A DNA stretch of 15,526 bases from UBA668 sp043721915. Its GTDB lineage: Bacteria > Actinomycetota > Acidimicrobiia > Acidimicrobiales > Ilumatobacteraceae. The stretch spans positions 1 through 15,526 of the forward strand of contig JAYSPV010000154.1 of assembly GCA_043721915.1 (NCBI GenBank). Direction: 5' to 3'. Both the position numbers and the translations under genes were made by a program. Positions 1 to 7,560 of this stretch are shown here, piece after piece. The stretch's first letter is position 1; the number at the start of each line of letters is the position of its first letter. The notes under the pieces are model-generated. The model saw only the letters and a program-made list of their open reading frames with translations, had not been told where the DNA came from and made no database searches.

Positions 1-1
1 C

Positions 2-154
2 AACCGGTGGAAATCCCGCGGCTACCGCACCTACCGCGACCCCCACGGCCACTGGCACCACTACCGCCCAGACGGCACCGAAATCGGCTGGCGCGCCGCT
101 GGCTCCGGCTTCGACCCGCTCGACCTCGAGCACCCTCACCACCTCGTCGGCTGA
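2..154 (+). CDS. C-terminal tail of a DUF222 / HNH endonuclease-family protein (5' part outside window)
   Basis: The reading frame is open from the window edge and ends at TGA 152-154, giving 50 residues that begin NRWKSRGYRTYRDP. The NRWK motif is the final H/N segment of the HNH nuclease domain found at the end of actinobacterial DUF222 (13E12-repeat-type) proteins, and the GHWHHYRPDGTEIGW stretch is their usual tail. Over the first 32 residues it differs at only three positions from the tail of the broken paralogue at 9925-10937. The rest of the gene lies upstream of the window, so I cannot say whether it is intact. The role of this family in the cell is not established; nuclease activity is inferred from the HNH fold. 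The stop is 67 bases before the gatC start. Confidence 0.8.
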   Translation, partial: NRWKSRGYRTYRDPHGHWHHYRPDGTEIGWRAAGSGFDPLDLEHPHHLVG

Positions 155-208
155 CGCTGGGAGCTGGCGCTTCGGCAATTGACTGGCTGAACCGTTGGGG
201 TCGGCTCG

Positions 209-214
209 TAGCAT
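209..214 (+). promoter_or_regulatory. Candidate -10 box (TAGCAT) of a leaderless gatC transcript
   Basis: TAGCAT fits the actinobacterial TANNNT -10 consensus and ends 7 bases before the GTG at 222, so transcription would begin at the start codon itself. No Shine-Dalgarno sequence precedes gatC, which agrees with this. A TTGACT at 179-184 looks like a -35 box but is 24 bases away, too far for a normal pairing. Confidence 0.4.
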
Positions 215-221
215 TCAGGCC

Positions 222-524
222 GTGTCTGAACGAATTTCTGCCGCCGACGTGGCCAAGGTTGCACGGCTGGCGCGGCTCGACGTCACCCCCGAAGAGATCG
301 AACGGATGACCGCCCAACTGGACGGCATGCTCGAACACTTCGCCGATGTCGATGCCCTCGATCTGTCCACTGTGGAGCCGATGACTCAGCCGTATCCGCT
401 GGTCAACGTGCTGCGCCCCGACGTGGTGCGCCCTGGCCTCGATCACGACGAGGTGATGGCCGCCGCCCCTTCGGTGCTCGAAGGCCGCTTCCGTGTCCCG
501 CCGATCATCGGGGGCGACAGCTGA
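222..524 (+). CDS. gatC: Aspartyl/glutamyl-tRNA(Asn/Gln) amidotransferase subunit C
   Basis: This 100-residue protein is the small subunit of the GatCAB complex, which converts Glu-tRNA(Gln) to Gln-tRNA(Gln) (and Asp-tRNA(Asn) to Asn-tRNA(Asn)) in the cytoplasm; GatC wraps around GatA and stabilises its contact with GatB. The sequence has the usual GatC pattern: an N-terminal helix VAKVARLARLDVTPEE, the LDGMLEHFADVDALDLSTVEP segment (here about residues 42-62) and the C-terminal FRVPPIIGG. I chose GTG 222 because the family normally starts two or three residues before ISAADVAK; a TTG at 195 would add nine unconserved residues. Its TGA overlaps the gatA ATG by one base (TGATG), so the genes are translationally coupled. 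Order C-A-B is typical of actinobacteria. Confidence 0.95.
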   Translation: MSERISAADVAKVARLARLDVTPEEIERMTAQLDGMLEHFADVDALDLSTVEPMTQPYPLVNVLRPDVVRPGLDHDEVMAAAPSVLEGRFRVPPIIGGDS

Positions 525-1951
525 TGAACACGCCCACTGCCGCGCAGGTGGCCGCATCCGTGCGCGCCGGCACGACGAAGGCCGCGGACGTCGTCGAACG
601 ACACCTCGCCGCGATCGCTTCCCGCGAGCCGGAGATCCATGCGTTCAACCTCGTCCTCGCCGATGAAGCCCGCGCCCGTGCGGCCGCCATCGACGAAGCG
701 GTCGCAGCGGGTCACGACCCTGGCCCGCTCGCCGGTGTCACCGTTGCCCTCAAGGACAACATGTGCACCCGCGGCGTGCCGACCACCTGCTCGTCGAAGA
801 TCCTCGAGGGCTGGAAGCCGCCCTACGACGCCACCGTCGTGCGCACGTTGCAGCAGGCCGGAGCGATCGTCGTCGGCAAGACCAACCTCGACGAGTTCGC
901 GATGGGCAGCAGCACCGAGAACAGCGCGTTCGGGCCGACGCGCAACCCACACGACACCAGTCGCGTGCCCGGCGGCAGCAGCGGCGGCAGCGCGGCGGCC
1001 GTGGCGGCCGGCTTCGCCCACATGGCGCTGGGCAGCGACACCGGCGGCTCCATCCGCCAACCCGCTGCGCTGTGCGGCGTCGTCGGCGTGAAGCCCACCT
1101 ACGGCTACGTCAGCCGCTACGGCCTGATCGCCTTCGCCAGCAGCCTCGACCAGATCGGACCGTTCACCAGCAGCGTGGAGGACGCGGCGCTGATGCTCGA
1201 TGTCATCGGCGGCCACGATCCGCACGACAGCACCAGCATCCCCCAGGCCCACCCCAGCCTCACCCAGGCCATCGCACAGGGTGTGGAAGGGCTGCGCGTC
1301 GGTCGCATCACCGATTTGCCCGAGGGCGCCGACCCGGATGTGCAGGAACGTCTCGAGGCGGCGTTCGACGCGCTGCGCGAACAGGGCGCAACGATCGTCG
1401 ATGTGCAGGTGCCGGCGTTCACGTTCGGCCTCACGGCCTACTACCTCATCGCTCCCGCGGAGGCCAGCAGCAACCTCGCCCGCTACGACGGTGTGCGCTA
1501 CGGCATGCGGGTGGAGGCAGCCGATACGAACGCGATGTACGGCGTCACCCGTGCCGCCGGCTTCGGCGACGAGGTGAAGCGGCGCATCATGCTGGGCACC
1601 TACGCACTCAGCGCCGGCTACTACGACGCGTACTACGGCAAGGCCCTGAAGGTTCGCCGCCTGATCCACGACGACTTCGAGCGTGCCTACCAGGACGCCG
1701 ATGTGCTGCTCACGCCAACGTCGCCCACGGTGGCGTTCAAGTTCGGCGACAAGGGCGACAACCCGTTCGCGATGTACCTCTGCGACACGTACACGATCCC
1801 CACGAACCTGGCTGGCCATCCGGCCATGAGCGTGCCGTTCGGCACCGGTGCCGGCGGGCTGCCCGTCGGTGTGCAGATCCTCGCCGGCACCTTGCAGGAA
1901 CCGGTGATGTTCCGGGCTGCCGCCGCACTCGAACGGGAGGCGACCAAGTGA
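524..1951 (+). CDS. gatA: Aspartyl/glutamyl-tRNA amidotransferase subunit A (amidase)
   Basis: GatA hydrolyses glutamine and delivers ammonia through a channel to GatB. The 475-residue protein belongs to the amidase-signature family. The Ser-cisSer-Lys catalytic triad is complete: K77 in GVTVALKDN, S152 in PGGSSGGSAAA and nucleophile S176 in GSDTGGSIRQPA. The spacing matches that of Staphylococcus aureus GatA (K79, S154, S178). The GVKPTYGYVSRYGL segment after the nucleophile is the usual GatA block, and NLAGHPAMSVPFG lies near the C-terminus. Length is normal for the family. The ATG at 524 shares a base with the gatC stop, and the gene ends in a GTGA overlap with gatB. A G-rich run (510-514) lies 9 bases before the start and may act as a weak ribosome binding site. 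Confidence 0.97.
   Translation: MNTPTAAQVAASVRAGTTKAADVVERHLAAIASREPEIHAFNLVLADEARARAAAIDEAVAAGHDPGPLAGVTVALKDNMCTRGVPTTCSSKILEGWKPPYDATVVRTLQQAGAIVVGKTNLDEFAMGSSTENSAFGPTRNPHDTSRVPGGSSGGSAAAVAAGFAHMALGSDTGGSIRQPAALCGVVGVKPTYGYVSRYGLIAFASSLDQIGPFTSSVEDAALMLDVIGGHDPHDSTSIPQAHPSLTQAIAQGVEGLRVGRITDLPEGADPDVQERLEAAFDALREQGATIVDVQVPAFTFGLTAYYLIAPAEASSNLARYDGVRYGMRVEAADTNAMYGVTRAAGFGDEVKRRIMLGTYALSAGYYDAYYGKALKVRRLIHDDFERAYQDADVLLTPTSPTVAFKFGDKGDNPFAMYLCDTYTIPTNLAGHPAMSVPFGTGAGGLPVGVQILAGTLQEPVMFRAAAALEREATK
1935..1940 (+). promoter_or_regulatory. Ribosome binding site for gatB
   Basis: GGGAGG lies inside the end of gatA, 7 bases before the GTG at 1948. It fixes the gatB start at that GTG, which overlaps the gatA stop by three bases. 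Confidence 0.75.
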
Positions 1952-3384
1952 GCGCGTACGACGGCCTGCCCGGTGATTGGGAGCTGGTGGTGGGCCTCGA
2001 GGTCCACGTCGAGCTGGCCACCGCCACGAAGCTGTTCTCGGCCAGCCCCAACCGCTTCGGCGACGAGCCGAACACGAACATCGATCCGGTGACCCTCGGC
2101 CTGCCGGGTGCACTGCCGGTGCTCAACGAGCACGCCGTCGAACTCGCGATGCGCGTCGGTGCCGCGTTGAACTGCACCATCCAGGGCTGCACGTTCCACC
2201 GCAAGAACTACTTCTACCCCGACATGCCCAAGGCGTATCAGGTCACCCAGTACGACCAGCCGCTGAACATCGACGGTCACCTCGACCTGCCGAATGGCGT
2301 CCGCATCGGCGTCGAACGCGCGCACATGGAAGAGGACGCCGGTAAGAGCACCCACGTGGGCGGCTCGGGCGGCCGCGTGCACGGGGCCACCGCCTCGCTC
2401 ATCGATCTCAACCGGGCGGGCGTCCCGCTGGTGGAGATCGTCAGCAGGCCCGACATCCGCAGCGCCGATGATGCCCGCGCCTACGTCAGCGAGCTGCGAG
2501 CGATCCTGCTCGCCATCGGCGCCAGCGACGCCAAGATGGAAGAAGGCTCGATGCGCGTCGATGCCAACGTCAGCGTGCACAAGCCGGGCACGCCGTTCGG
2601 CACCCGTTGCGAGATCAAGAACGTCAACAGCGTGCGCAGCGTCGGGCGCGCGATCGAGTATGAGGCTCGCCGCCAGATCGATCTGATCGAGAGCGGCGAC
2701 AGGGTCATCCAGCAGACCCGCCACTGGGACGAAGGCGACGGACGTACGCACACGTTGCGGACCAAGGAAGACGCCGACGACTACCGCTACTTCCTCGAAC
2801 CGGATCTCGTGCCACTTGTGCCGTCGCAGGAGTGGATCGATCGTGTGCGTGCAGCGTTGCCGATGCTGCCCGCTGCGCGCCGAATCCGACTGTCCGCGGC
2901 AACCGGCCTGGTGCCGAGCAGCGAAGCTGTCACGAGTGTTGTCGAACGTGCTCAGGACGAGTACGTGTTGGCTGTGGCCGCTGCGGGCGGCAATGCCGCA
3001 CGTGCCCTCACCTACGTGAAGGAGGCGTTCGCCGATCAGGGCGACGCACCGCGGGTGCCCGCGGCCGATCTCGCCGCGCTCTCCGTCTTGGAGACCGCAG
3101 GAACGCTCACCGCGACGCAGGCCAAGGCCGTGCTCGCTGAGCTGGTCGCACACGACGGTGGTGATCCGGCTGCGATTGCCGCCGCGAAAGGCTTCGAGGC
3201 GATCGACACCTCCGAGCTGGAAGGCTTCGTCGATGCCGCGATTGCAGCCGACCCCGATGCGTGGGCCAAGTTCTGCGCCGGCGACGGTAAGGCCATGGGT
3301 GCGCTCGTCGGGCTGGTGATGAAGGCCAGCAAGGGGAAGGCCGACGGCAAGCTGGTGACCCAGTTGCTCAACCAGAAGAAGTAG
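1948..3384 (+). CDS. gatB: Aspartyl/glutamyl-tRNA amidotransferase subunit B
   Basis: GatB binds the mischarged tRNA, activates its side-chain carboxylate with ATP and accepts ammonia from GatA. The 478-residue protein begins with the family's VGLEVHVEL (residues 15-23). It carries the kinase-pocket segment RKNYFYPDMPKAYQVTQYD (85-103) and the conserved EIKNVNSVR motif mid-protein. It ends with the helical tail and YqeY-type domain (LVGLVMKASKGKADGK) that grips the tRNA. Length is normal. Many actinobacteria depend on this enzyme because they lack glutaminyl-tRNA synthetase; that is general knowledge, not visible here. The gene closes a three-gene operon whose ends all overlap, and a GC-rich hairpin follows 30 bases after the TAG. 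Confidence 0.97.
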   Translation: MSAYDGLPGDWELVVGLEVHVELATATKLFSASPNRFGDEPNTNIDPVTLGLPGALPVLNEHAVELAMRVGAALNCTIQGCTFHRKNYFYPDMPKAYQVTQYDQPLNIDGHLDLPNGVRIGVERAHMEEDAGKSTHVGGSGGRVHGATASLIDLNRAGVPLVEIVSRPDIRSADDARAYVSELRAILLAIGASDAKMEEGSMRVDANVSVHKPGTPFGTRCEIKNVNSVRSVGRAIEYEARRQIDLIESGDRVIQQTRHWDEGDGRTHTLRTKEDADDYRYFLEPDLVPLVPSQEWIDRVRAALPMLPAARRIRLSAATGLVPSSEAVTSVVERAQDEYVLAVAAAGGNAARALTYVKEAFADQGDAPRVPAADLAALSVLETAGTLTATQAKAVLAELVAHDGGDPAAIAAAKGFEAIDTSELEGFVDAAIAADPDAWAKFCAGDGKAMGALVGLVMKASKGKADGKLVTQLLNQKK

Positions 3385-3413
3385 TGGGCGACGCAGTGCC
3401 GAGCATGAGCCCG

Positions 3414-3458
3414 CGAGCGGGGGCGCCACGCCACCCAAAGAAGCGGCGCCCTCGCTCG
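3414..3458. terminator. GC-rich hairpin between convergent gatB and GGDEF-EAL gene
   Basis: Arms CGAGCGGGGGCGCC (3414-3427) and GGCGCCCTCGCTCG (3445-3458) pair over 14 bases with one mismatch around a 17-base loop. It lies 30 bases past the gatB stop and about 77 bases past the stop of the minus-strand gene, so it could serve both. There is no T-run after either arm, as is common in high-GC actinobacteria. Termination is inferred from position and structure. Confidence 0.55.
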
Positions 3459-3534
3459 TGAGCCATGAAGGTCATCATCCGCCACGCGAGTGAGGTTTCG
3501 GTATGAAGCGCCCGAGAACTCGCCGAGAGGCGTG

Positions 3535-6252
3535 TCAGAGCACAGCCGCGAGCGTGGCCTGCTGGCGTAGCCAGACGGTGGCGTCACCAATGCGCATCGG
3601 TCGCGCGATGTAGTAGCCCTGCGCCAGCGGGCAGCCCATCGCTGCCAACTCGAGCAGCTTGTCCTCGCTGTCCACGCCCTCGGCCACGACCTTGAGGCCT
3701 AGCGAGTCGCCCAGGCGGAGCAACAGCTCGACGATCGTGCGGTCGAGCGGGTTGTCGCACATGCCGGCGACGAAGACACGATCGATCTTCAGTGTGTCGA
3801 CGGTGAGCTGGTGCAGGTAGCCCATGGACGAGTAGCCCGTGCCGAAGTCGTCGATGGCCACCTTGACGCCCTGTCGACGCAGATCGTCGACCACCGCGCT
3901 CGCGCGGGCGACATCGGCCACGAGATGCGTCTCGGTGATCTCGAGATCGAGCATCGCCGGGTTGACGCCGGCCCGATCGCAGAGACGGGCGAGCAGCGGG
4001 CTGAGCGAGCCGTCGATGATGTGCCGGCCGGAGATGTTGACCGCGATCCGCAATTGAGCGGTGAGCGGGTCGTTGCGCCAGTCCTGGAGGATGCCGACGG
4101 ACTGCTCGAGGACCCAGGCATCGAGATCGAGGATGACCCCGGTGCGTTCGGCGATCGGGATGAAATCGTCGGGGCCGACCTCGCCGATTCCCGGCCGATT
4201 CCAGCGGAGCAGCGCCTCGGCGCCGATCGGCTCCTTGGTGACGATGTCGATGATCGGTTGCAGCCGAAGGCTGAACTGGTCCGTCAGCAAGCCCTGACGC
4301 ATCGTCAGGGCCATGTCGGCGCGGTTCTCGATGTCGCGGGCGAGCCGCTCGTCGTAGACCTCCACGCGCCCGCGCCCGCGCTCCTTGGCGTGATACACCG
4401 CAGAGTCGGCCCGGGCGATGGAGTCGATGGGATTGGCGTCTCCCTCGACCATCGCCACACCCGCCGAGGCGGTGATCGTGAACAGCCGACCGGTGGTGCC
4501 GGTGCACGGTTCCGACACGATCTCGATGAGGTGGTGGGCGAGCTCGACCACGTCGTCCTGATCGTCAACGGCGTCGATGAGCACGATGAACTCGTCACCG
4601 CCGATGCGTGCCACCAATCGACCCGGGCACGCTGCCTGCAGACGGGCCCCGATCTCGCCGAGTATCCGGTCTCCCTCGCCGTGGCCCTGCATGTCGTTGA
4701 CGCTCTTGAAGCCATCGAGATCGAGGAACACGATCGCGCTGCGATGACCATCGAGTCGTGCTTGCAGCGCGAGCTTGGCGAGTTGCTCCAGCGCCGCGGT
4801 GCGGTTGGCCAACCCGGTGAGCGCATCGGTGCGGGCCTGGGCGTTGGCCGCAGCCTCGGAGGCATGTAGTTGGGAGGTCACGGCGGCCAGGTGGCTCACG
4901 GACTGCCGCAGCGTGTCGCCGAGTGGGCCGGGCAGACTGCGGTCGATCCGTGTGTCGCCCAACGCCAGGCGGCGCACCTGAGCGTCGTACGAGCGCAGGG
5001 TGGTGACCATCTCGTTGAACGTGCGCATCACCACTCTGATGTCGGTCGGCCCGGTGGGCTTCATTGGCGCGAGTGCAAGATCGCCGTGCACCACCTGGCG
5101 CGATTGGCGAGTCAGCCGGTGCAGTGGCCGCAGGATGGACAGCAGGACCAACGCGAGCAGGAGCAGGCTGACGCCGAGGGCGGCCACCATCACCTTGATC
5201 GCGAGTGCCCGCGCATCTCGCGCGTCGATCTCGACCACGGAGGCCCGCTCCACCTGGTCGGCCAGAAACCCGTCGGCGAACTGCTGGAGATCATCGAGGC
5301 GTGAGATCGACGCGTTGAGCAGTTCGACCATCGTCTGCAGTGCCGGTACGTCGTCGATGAGCTCGCCGCTGGCACTCGCGACGTCGCTGAGGCCGAGCAC
5401 CCACGCCGGTCGCGCGGCCTCGACCTGCGCGAACGATGGTTGCGACAGCAACGTCTCGAGCTCGCCCTGCCTGTCGTCGGTGAGCATCGACCGGAGCCGA
5501 GCCACGGTTGCGTCGAACGAGCCGGATGCTCGGACTGCTGCGATCACCAGGGCCTGATCGCCATCGCTGATGCTGGCCTCTGCAACCAGTTGCAGCTCGT
5601 TGGTGGCCGCCGCCAGCATTGCGACGAGCTGTCCGGTCTCGTCGCCGATGTCGGCGAGCTCCCTCGTGATCGCCGACTCGCCCAAGGTCAGCGCACTGTG
5701 CGCGGTGGTCTGCTCGACGAGATCAGTGAGCAGCCCGAAGACCCGGCGAACCTCCGAACCGGTTTGTGCGCGATCATCGAACTGCGTCCGCACGGCCGCC
5801 AATTCGGTTCGGATCTCCGCGATCCGATCGCTCAGGACGACGCCGGATGGCAATCGGGTGTCGCCCGCAGTCGTCGCGAGGGCATCCAGACCATCACTCA
5901 GTTCGATGCGGGCCTTCGTGACCAGCGCAAAGAGATCGATGCCGAGAATGCTGGACAGCTGGTCGCGGTCGATCCCCAGTTCTTCCGAACGGGTGAGCCC
6001 ATCGGTCGCGATGAGTTCGACGAACAGCGGCGAGATGACCCGACCGGTCTCCCGCAGCAGCATCACCTGTGCGCGTACTTGCGCCGCAGCGTCGGCCGAC
6101 GTACGCAACTGGCGAACTTCACGGTACGCGAACACCTGCAACCCGATCATCGGCACGAGGACGACGATCAGCAGCCGCGCAGAGAGCGAACGCGGCCCGA
6201 AGCCACCCACCCGCGTGGACCCGCTGCGGCGGGCGGCCGCCCTCTCACTCAT
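3535..6252 (-). CDS. Membrane-bound GGDEF-EAL protein (cyclic-di-GMP synthesis and breakdown) with extracytoplasmic sensor and HAMP
   Basis: This 905-residue protein has a transmembrane helix at about 26-43, a largely helical extracytoplasmic region (44-348), a second helix (about 349-371), a HAMP linker (about 372-425), a GGDEF domain (about 472-635) and an EAL domain (about 653-890). The GGDEF active site is intact (GGDEF 551-555), but the product-inhibition RxxD site five residues upstream reads CPGR, so feedback inhibition is probably absent. The EAL domain keeps its catalytic set: E679 in EALLRW, N739, E771, D801-D802 in DDFGTGYSS, K822 in LKID, E858 in VAEG and Q878. Both activities are therefore possible; which one dominates cannot be told. 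The helical sensor resembles nitrate/nitrite-type or four-helix sensors only in general character, and its ligand is unknown. It is a single gene, convergent with gatB and divergent from the MFS gene. No strong ribosome binding site precedes the ATG. Confidence 0.93.
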   Translation of the reverse strand: MSERAAARRSGSTRVGGFGPRSLSARLLIVVLVPMIGLQVFAYREVRQLRTSADAAAQVRAQVMLLRETGRVISPLFVELIATDGLTRSEELGIDRDQLSSILGIDLFALVTKARIELSDGLDALATTAGDTRLPSGVVLSDRIAEIRTELAAVRTQFDDRAQTGSEVRRVFGLLTDLVEQTTAHSALTLGESAITRELADIGDETGQLVAMLAAATNELQLVAEASISDGDQALVIAAVRASGSFDATVARLRSMLTDDRQGELETLLSQPSFAQVEAARPAWVLGLSDVASASGELIDDVPALQTMVELLNASISRLDDLQQFADGFLADQVERASVVEIDARDARALAIKVMVAALGVSLLLLALVLLSILRPLHRLTRQSRQVVHGDLALAPMKPTGPTDIRVVMRTFNEMVTTLRSYDAQVRRLALGDTRIDRSLPGPLGDTLRQSVSHLAAVTSQLHASEAAANAQARTDALTGLANRTAALEQLAKLALQARLDGHRSAIVFLDLDGFKSVNDMQGHGEGDRILGEIGARLQAACPGRLVARIGGDEFIVLIDAVDDQDDVVELAHHLIEIVSEPCTGTTGRLFTITASAGVAMVEGDANPIDSIARADSAVYHAKERGRGRVEVYDERLARDIENRADMALTMRQGLLTDQFSLRLQPIIDIVTKEPIGAEALLRWNRPGIGEVGPDDFIPIAERTGVILDLDAWVLEQSVGILQDWRNDPLTAQLRIAVNISGRHIIDGSLSPLLARLCDRAGVNPAMLDLEITETHLVADVARASAVVDDLRRQGVKVAIDDFGTGYSSMGYLHQLTVDTLKIDRVFVAGMCDNPLDRTIVELLLRLGDSLGLKVVAEGVDSEDKLLELAAMGCPLAQGYYIARPMRIGDATVWLRQQATLAAVL

Positions 6253-6283
6253 CAGTCACGGATCGCGTTCGGGACACGGCTCA

Positions 6284-6289
6284 AAACTA
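6284..6289 (-). promoter_or_regulatory. Possible -10 box (TAGTTT) for the GGDEF-EAL gene
   Basis: On the minus strand TAGTTT fits TANNNT and would give a transcript with a leader of roughly 25 bases. No good -35 box is seen. It is the only such match in the short divergent gap with the MFS gene, so it is offered with low confidence. Confidence 0.25.
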
Positions 6290-6325
6290 CCCTGCGTGCT
6301 CTCCGGGGATGGAGATCATCGCCGC

Positions 6326-6331
6326 TAACGT
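6326..6331 (+). promoter_or_regulatory. Candidate -10 box (TAACGT) of a leaderless MFS transcript
   Basis: TAACGT ends 8 bases before the GTG at 6340, the spacing expected when the first transcribed base is the start codon. It supports 6340 over the other in-frame GTG at 6334. The closest purine-rich stretch (GGAG 6311-6314) is too far upstream to act as a Shine-Dalgarno site for either codon. Confidence 0.35.
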
Positions 6332-6339
6332 CGGTGGCC

Positions 6340-7551
6340 GTGCCCTCCGAGTCGCTCGCTCCGTTTCGGTCACAGGGATTCCGGTGGATCTGGAGTGGTG
6401 CGCTGGTGTCGAACGTCGGCACGTGGATGGAGACCGTTGCGCTCGGCTACTACGTCGCCGATACCACTGGGAAGGCGAGTTGGTCCGCGATCGTGGCGGC
6501 TGCGGGCTTTCTGCCTGGTGCGATCGTCGGCCCGATCGGCTCGGCGATGGCGGACCGGCTGCGTCGCCGGCGTGTGCTGTTCATCGGCAGCGTCTGCTCC
6601 GGAGTTGTTGCTTCCGGTTTGGCGTTGTGGGTGGGCAGCGGGCGGGCCACGCCGGCGGGCATTGCGGTGCTCGCGTTCGTCGCTGGCTGTGTGTCGGCCT
6701 TCACGTTTCCGTCCTTCCAGACCACGCTCCCCACGCTGGTCCCGCGCGAGCAACTGGTCTCGGCGGTCGGTCTCTCCAACGCACAGTGGAACATCGGGCG
6801 CGTGATCGGGCCGGCGCTCGCTGCCGTGTCGATCGCGATCGGCGGCATCGGCCTCGCGTTGTGGTGCAACGCGATCAGCTACGCAGCGGTGTGCGTTGCC
6901 GTGGTGCTGGTGCCGTTCCATCAGGAGCCGGGCGAACGCCGCCCGGTGTTCGGTGCACTTGCCGACGGCTTCGGCTTCGCCCGCTCGTCACCGGCGATGC
7001 GTTCGATGCTGGTGATGATGGTCGCCACGATCGCGATCGCAGCGCCGTTCATCGCGTTCGTCCCGCAGATGGCGACGAACGTGCTCGGTGGCGGGTCCGG
7101 AGCCACGTCCCTGCTCGTCACGGCGCAGGGTGTCGGTGCCGTGATCGCAGCCTTCACGCTCGGGCCGGTCACTGCACGCCTCGGGCTGCCGCGGGTGATG
7201 CTGCTCGCGATGGGGGTGTTGTCGCCGGCGCTGATCGCCTATGGCGTGGCGCCTCGACTGTGGCTCGCGGTGCCGGCGCTGCTGACGGTCGGGCTCGCGT
7301 ACGGGTACGCGTTCACGTCGTTCTCGGGAGTCGCCCAGCAGGCGGCGCCCGACGCGCTCAGGGGGAGGGTTCTGGCAGTCAACTCGTTCGTGCTCGGTGT
7401 GCTCTACCCGGTCGGCGCGTTGCTCCAAGGGCGCCTCGCTGACCACATCGGTCTTCGGTGGGTGACGGCCGGCTCGGGGTTGCTGTTGCTGCTCGTGGTC
7501 ATCGCCCGCAGCGTCCGAACCGACCAGGAGCTGCCTTCGTCGGCGCAGTAG
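6340..7551 (+). CDS. Major facilitator superfamily exporter (MFS_3 / EntS-like)
   Basis: This 403-residue membrane protein is rich in hydrophobic helices (about 12 predicted by eye). It starts with the family pattern LAPFRSQGFRWIWSGALVSN, then GTWMETVALGYYV. The loop between helices 2 and 3 carries ADRLRRRRVLF, the MFS motif-A position. The second half repeats the fold and includes GRLADHIGLRW near the end. These traits fit the MFS_3 group of proton-driven exporters that includes enterobactin exporter EntS and several drug or metabolite exporters. The substrate cannot be read from sequence. The start is uncertain between GTG 6340 and GTG 6334. The longer open frame extending back to 5440 runs antisense to the GGDEF-EAL gene and is a shadow. 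The stop lies 9 bases before ilvD, so co-transcription is possible, although ilvD seems to have its own promoter. Confidence 0.88.
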   Translation: MPSESLAPFRSQGFRWIWSGALVSNVGTWMETVALGYYVADTTGKASWSAIVAAAGFLPGAIVGPIGSAMADRLRRRRVLFIGSVCSGVVASGLALWVGSGRATPAGIAVLAFVAGCVSAFTFPSFQTTLPTLVPREQLVSAVGLSNAQWNIGRVIGPALAAVSIAIGGIGLALWCNAISYAAVCVAVVLVPFHQEPGERRPVFGALADGFGFARSSPAMRSMLVMMVATIAIAAPFIAFVPQMATNVLGGGSGATSLLVTAQGVGAVIAAFTLGPVTARLGLPRVMLLAMGVLSPALIAYGVAPRLWLAVPALLTVGLAYGYAFTSFSGVAQQAAPDALRGRVLAVNSFVLGVLYPVGALLQGRLADHIGLRWVTAGSGLLLLLVVIARSVRTDQELPSSAQ

Positions 7552-7554
7552 GCT
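7549..7554 (+). promoter_or_regulatory. Candidate -10 box (TAGGCT) of a leaderless ilvD transcript
   Basis: TAGGCT fits TANNNT and is followed by GCGGCC and the ilvD ATG, a 6-base spacing suited to a leaderless message. The stop codon of the MFS gene supplies the first three bases of the box. There is no Shine-Dalgarno sequence before ilvD. Confidence 0.45.
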
Positions 7555-7560
7555 GCGGCC

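Noticed and set aside
179..184. TTGACT as a -35 box for gatC
   Set aside because: The hexamer is good, but the only -10-like box (209-214) is 24 bases away, outside the usable range, and no TANNNT lies at 16-18 bases.
195..221. TTG 195 as the gatC start
   Set aside because: It adds nine residues not seen in the family and has no ribosome binding site; GTG 222 gives the normal length and has a -10 box at leaderless spacing.
443..3438. Long minus-strand open frames (556 and 583 residues) opposite gatA and gatB
   Set aside because: The plus strand holds complete GatA and GatB with catalytic residues; the antisense translations have shadow composition and no motifs.
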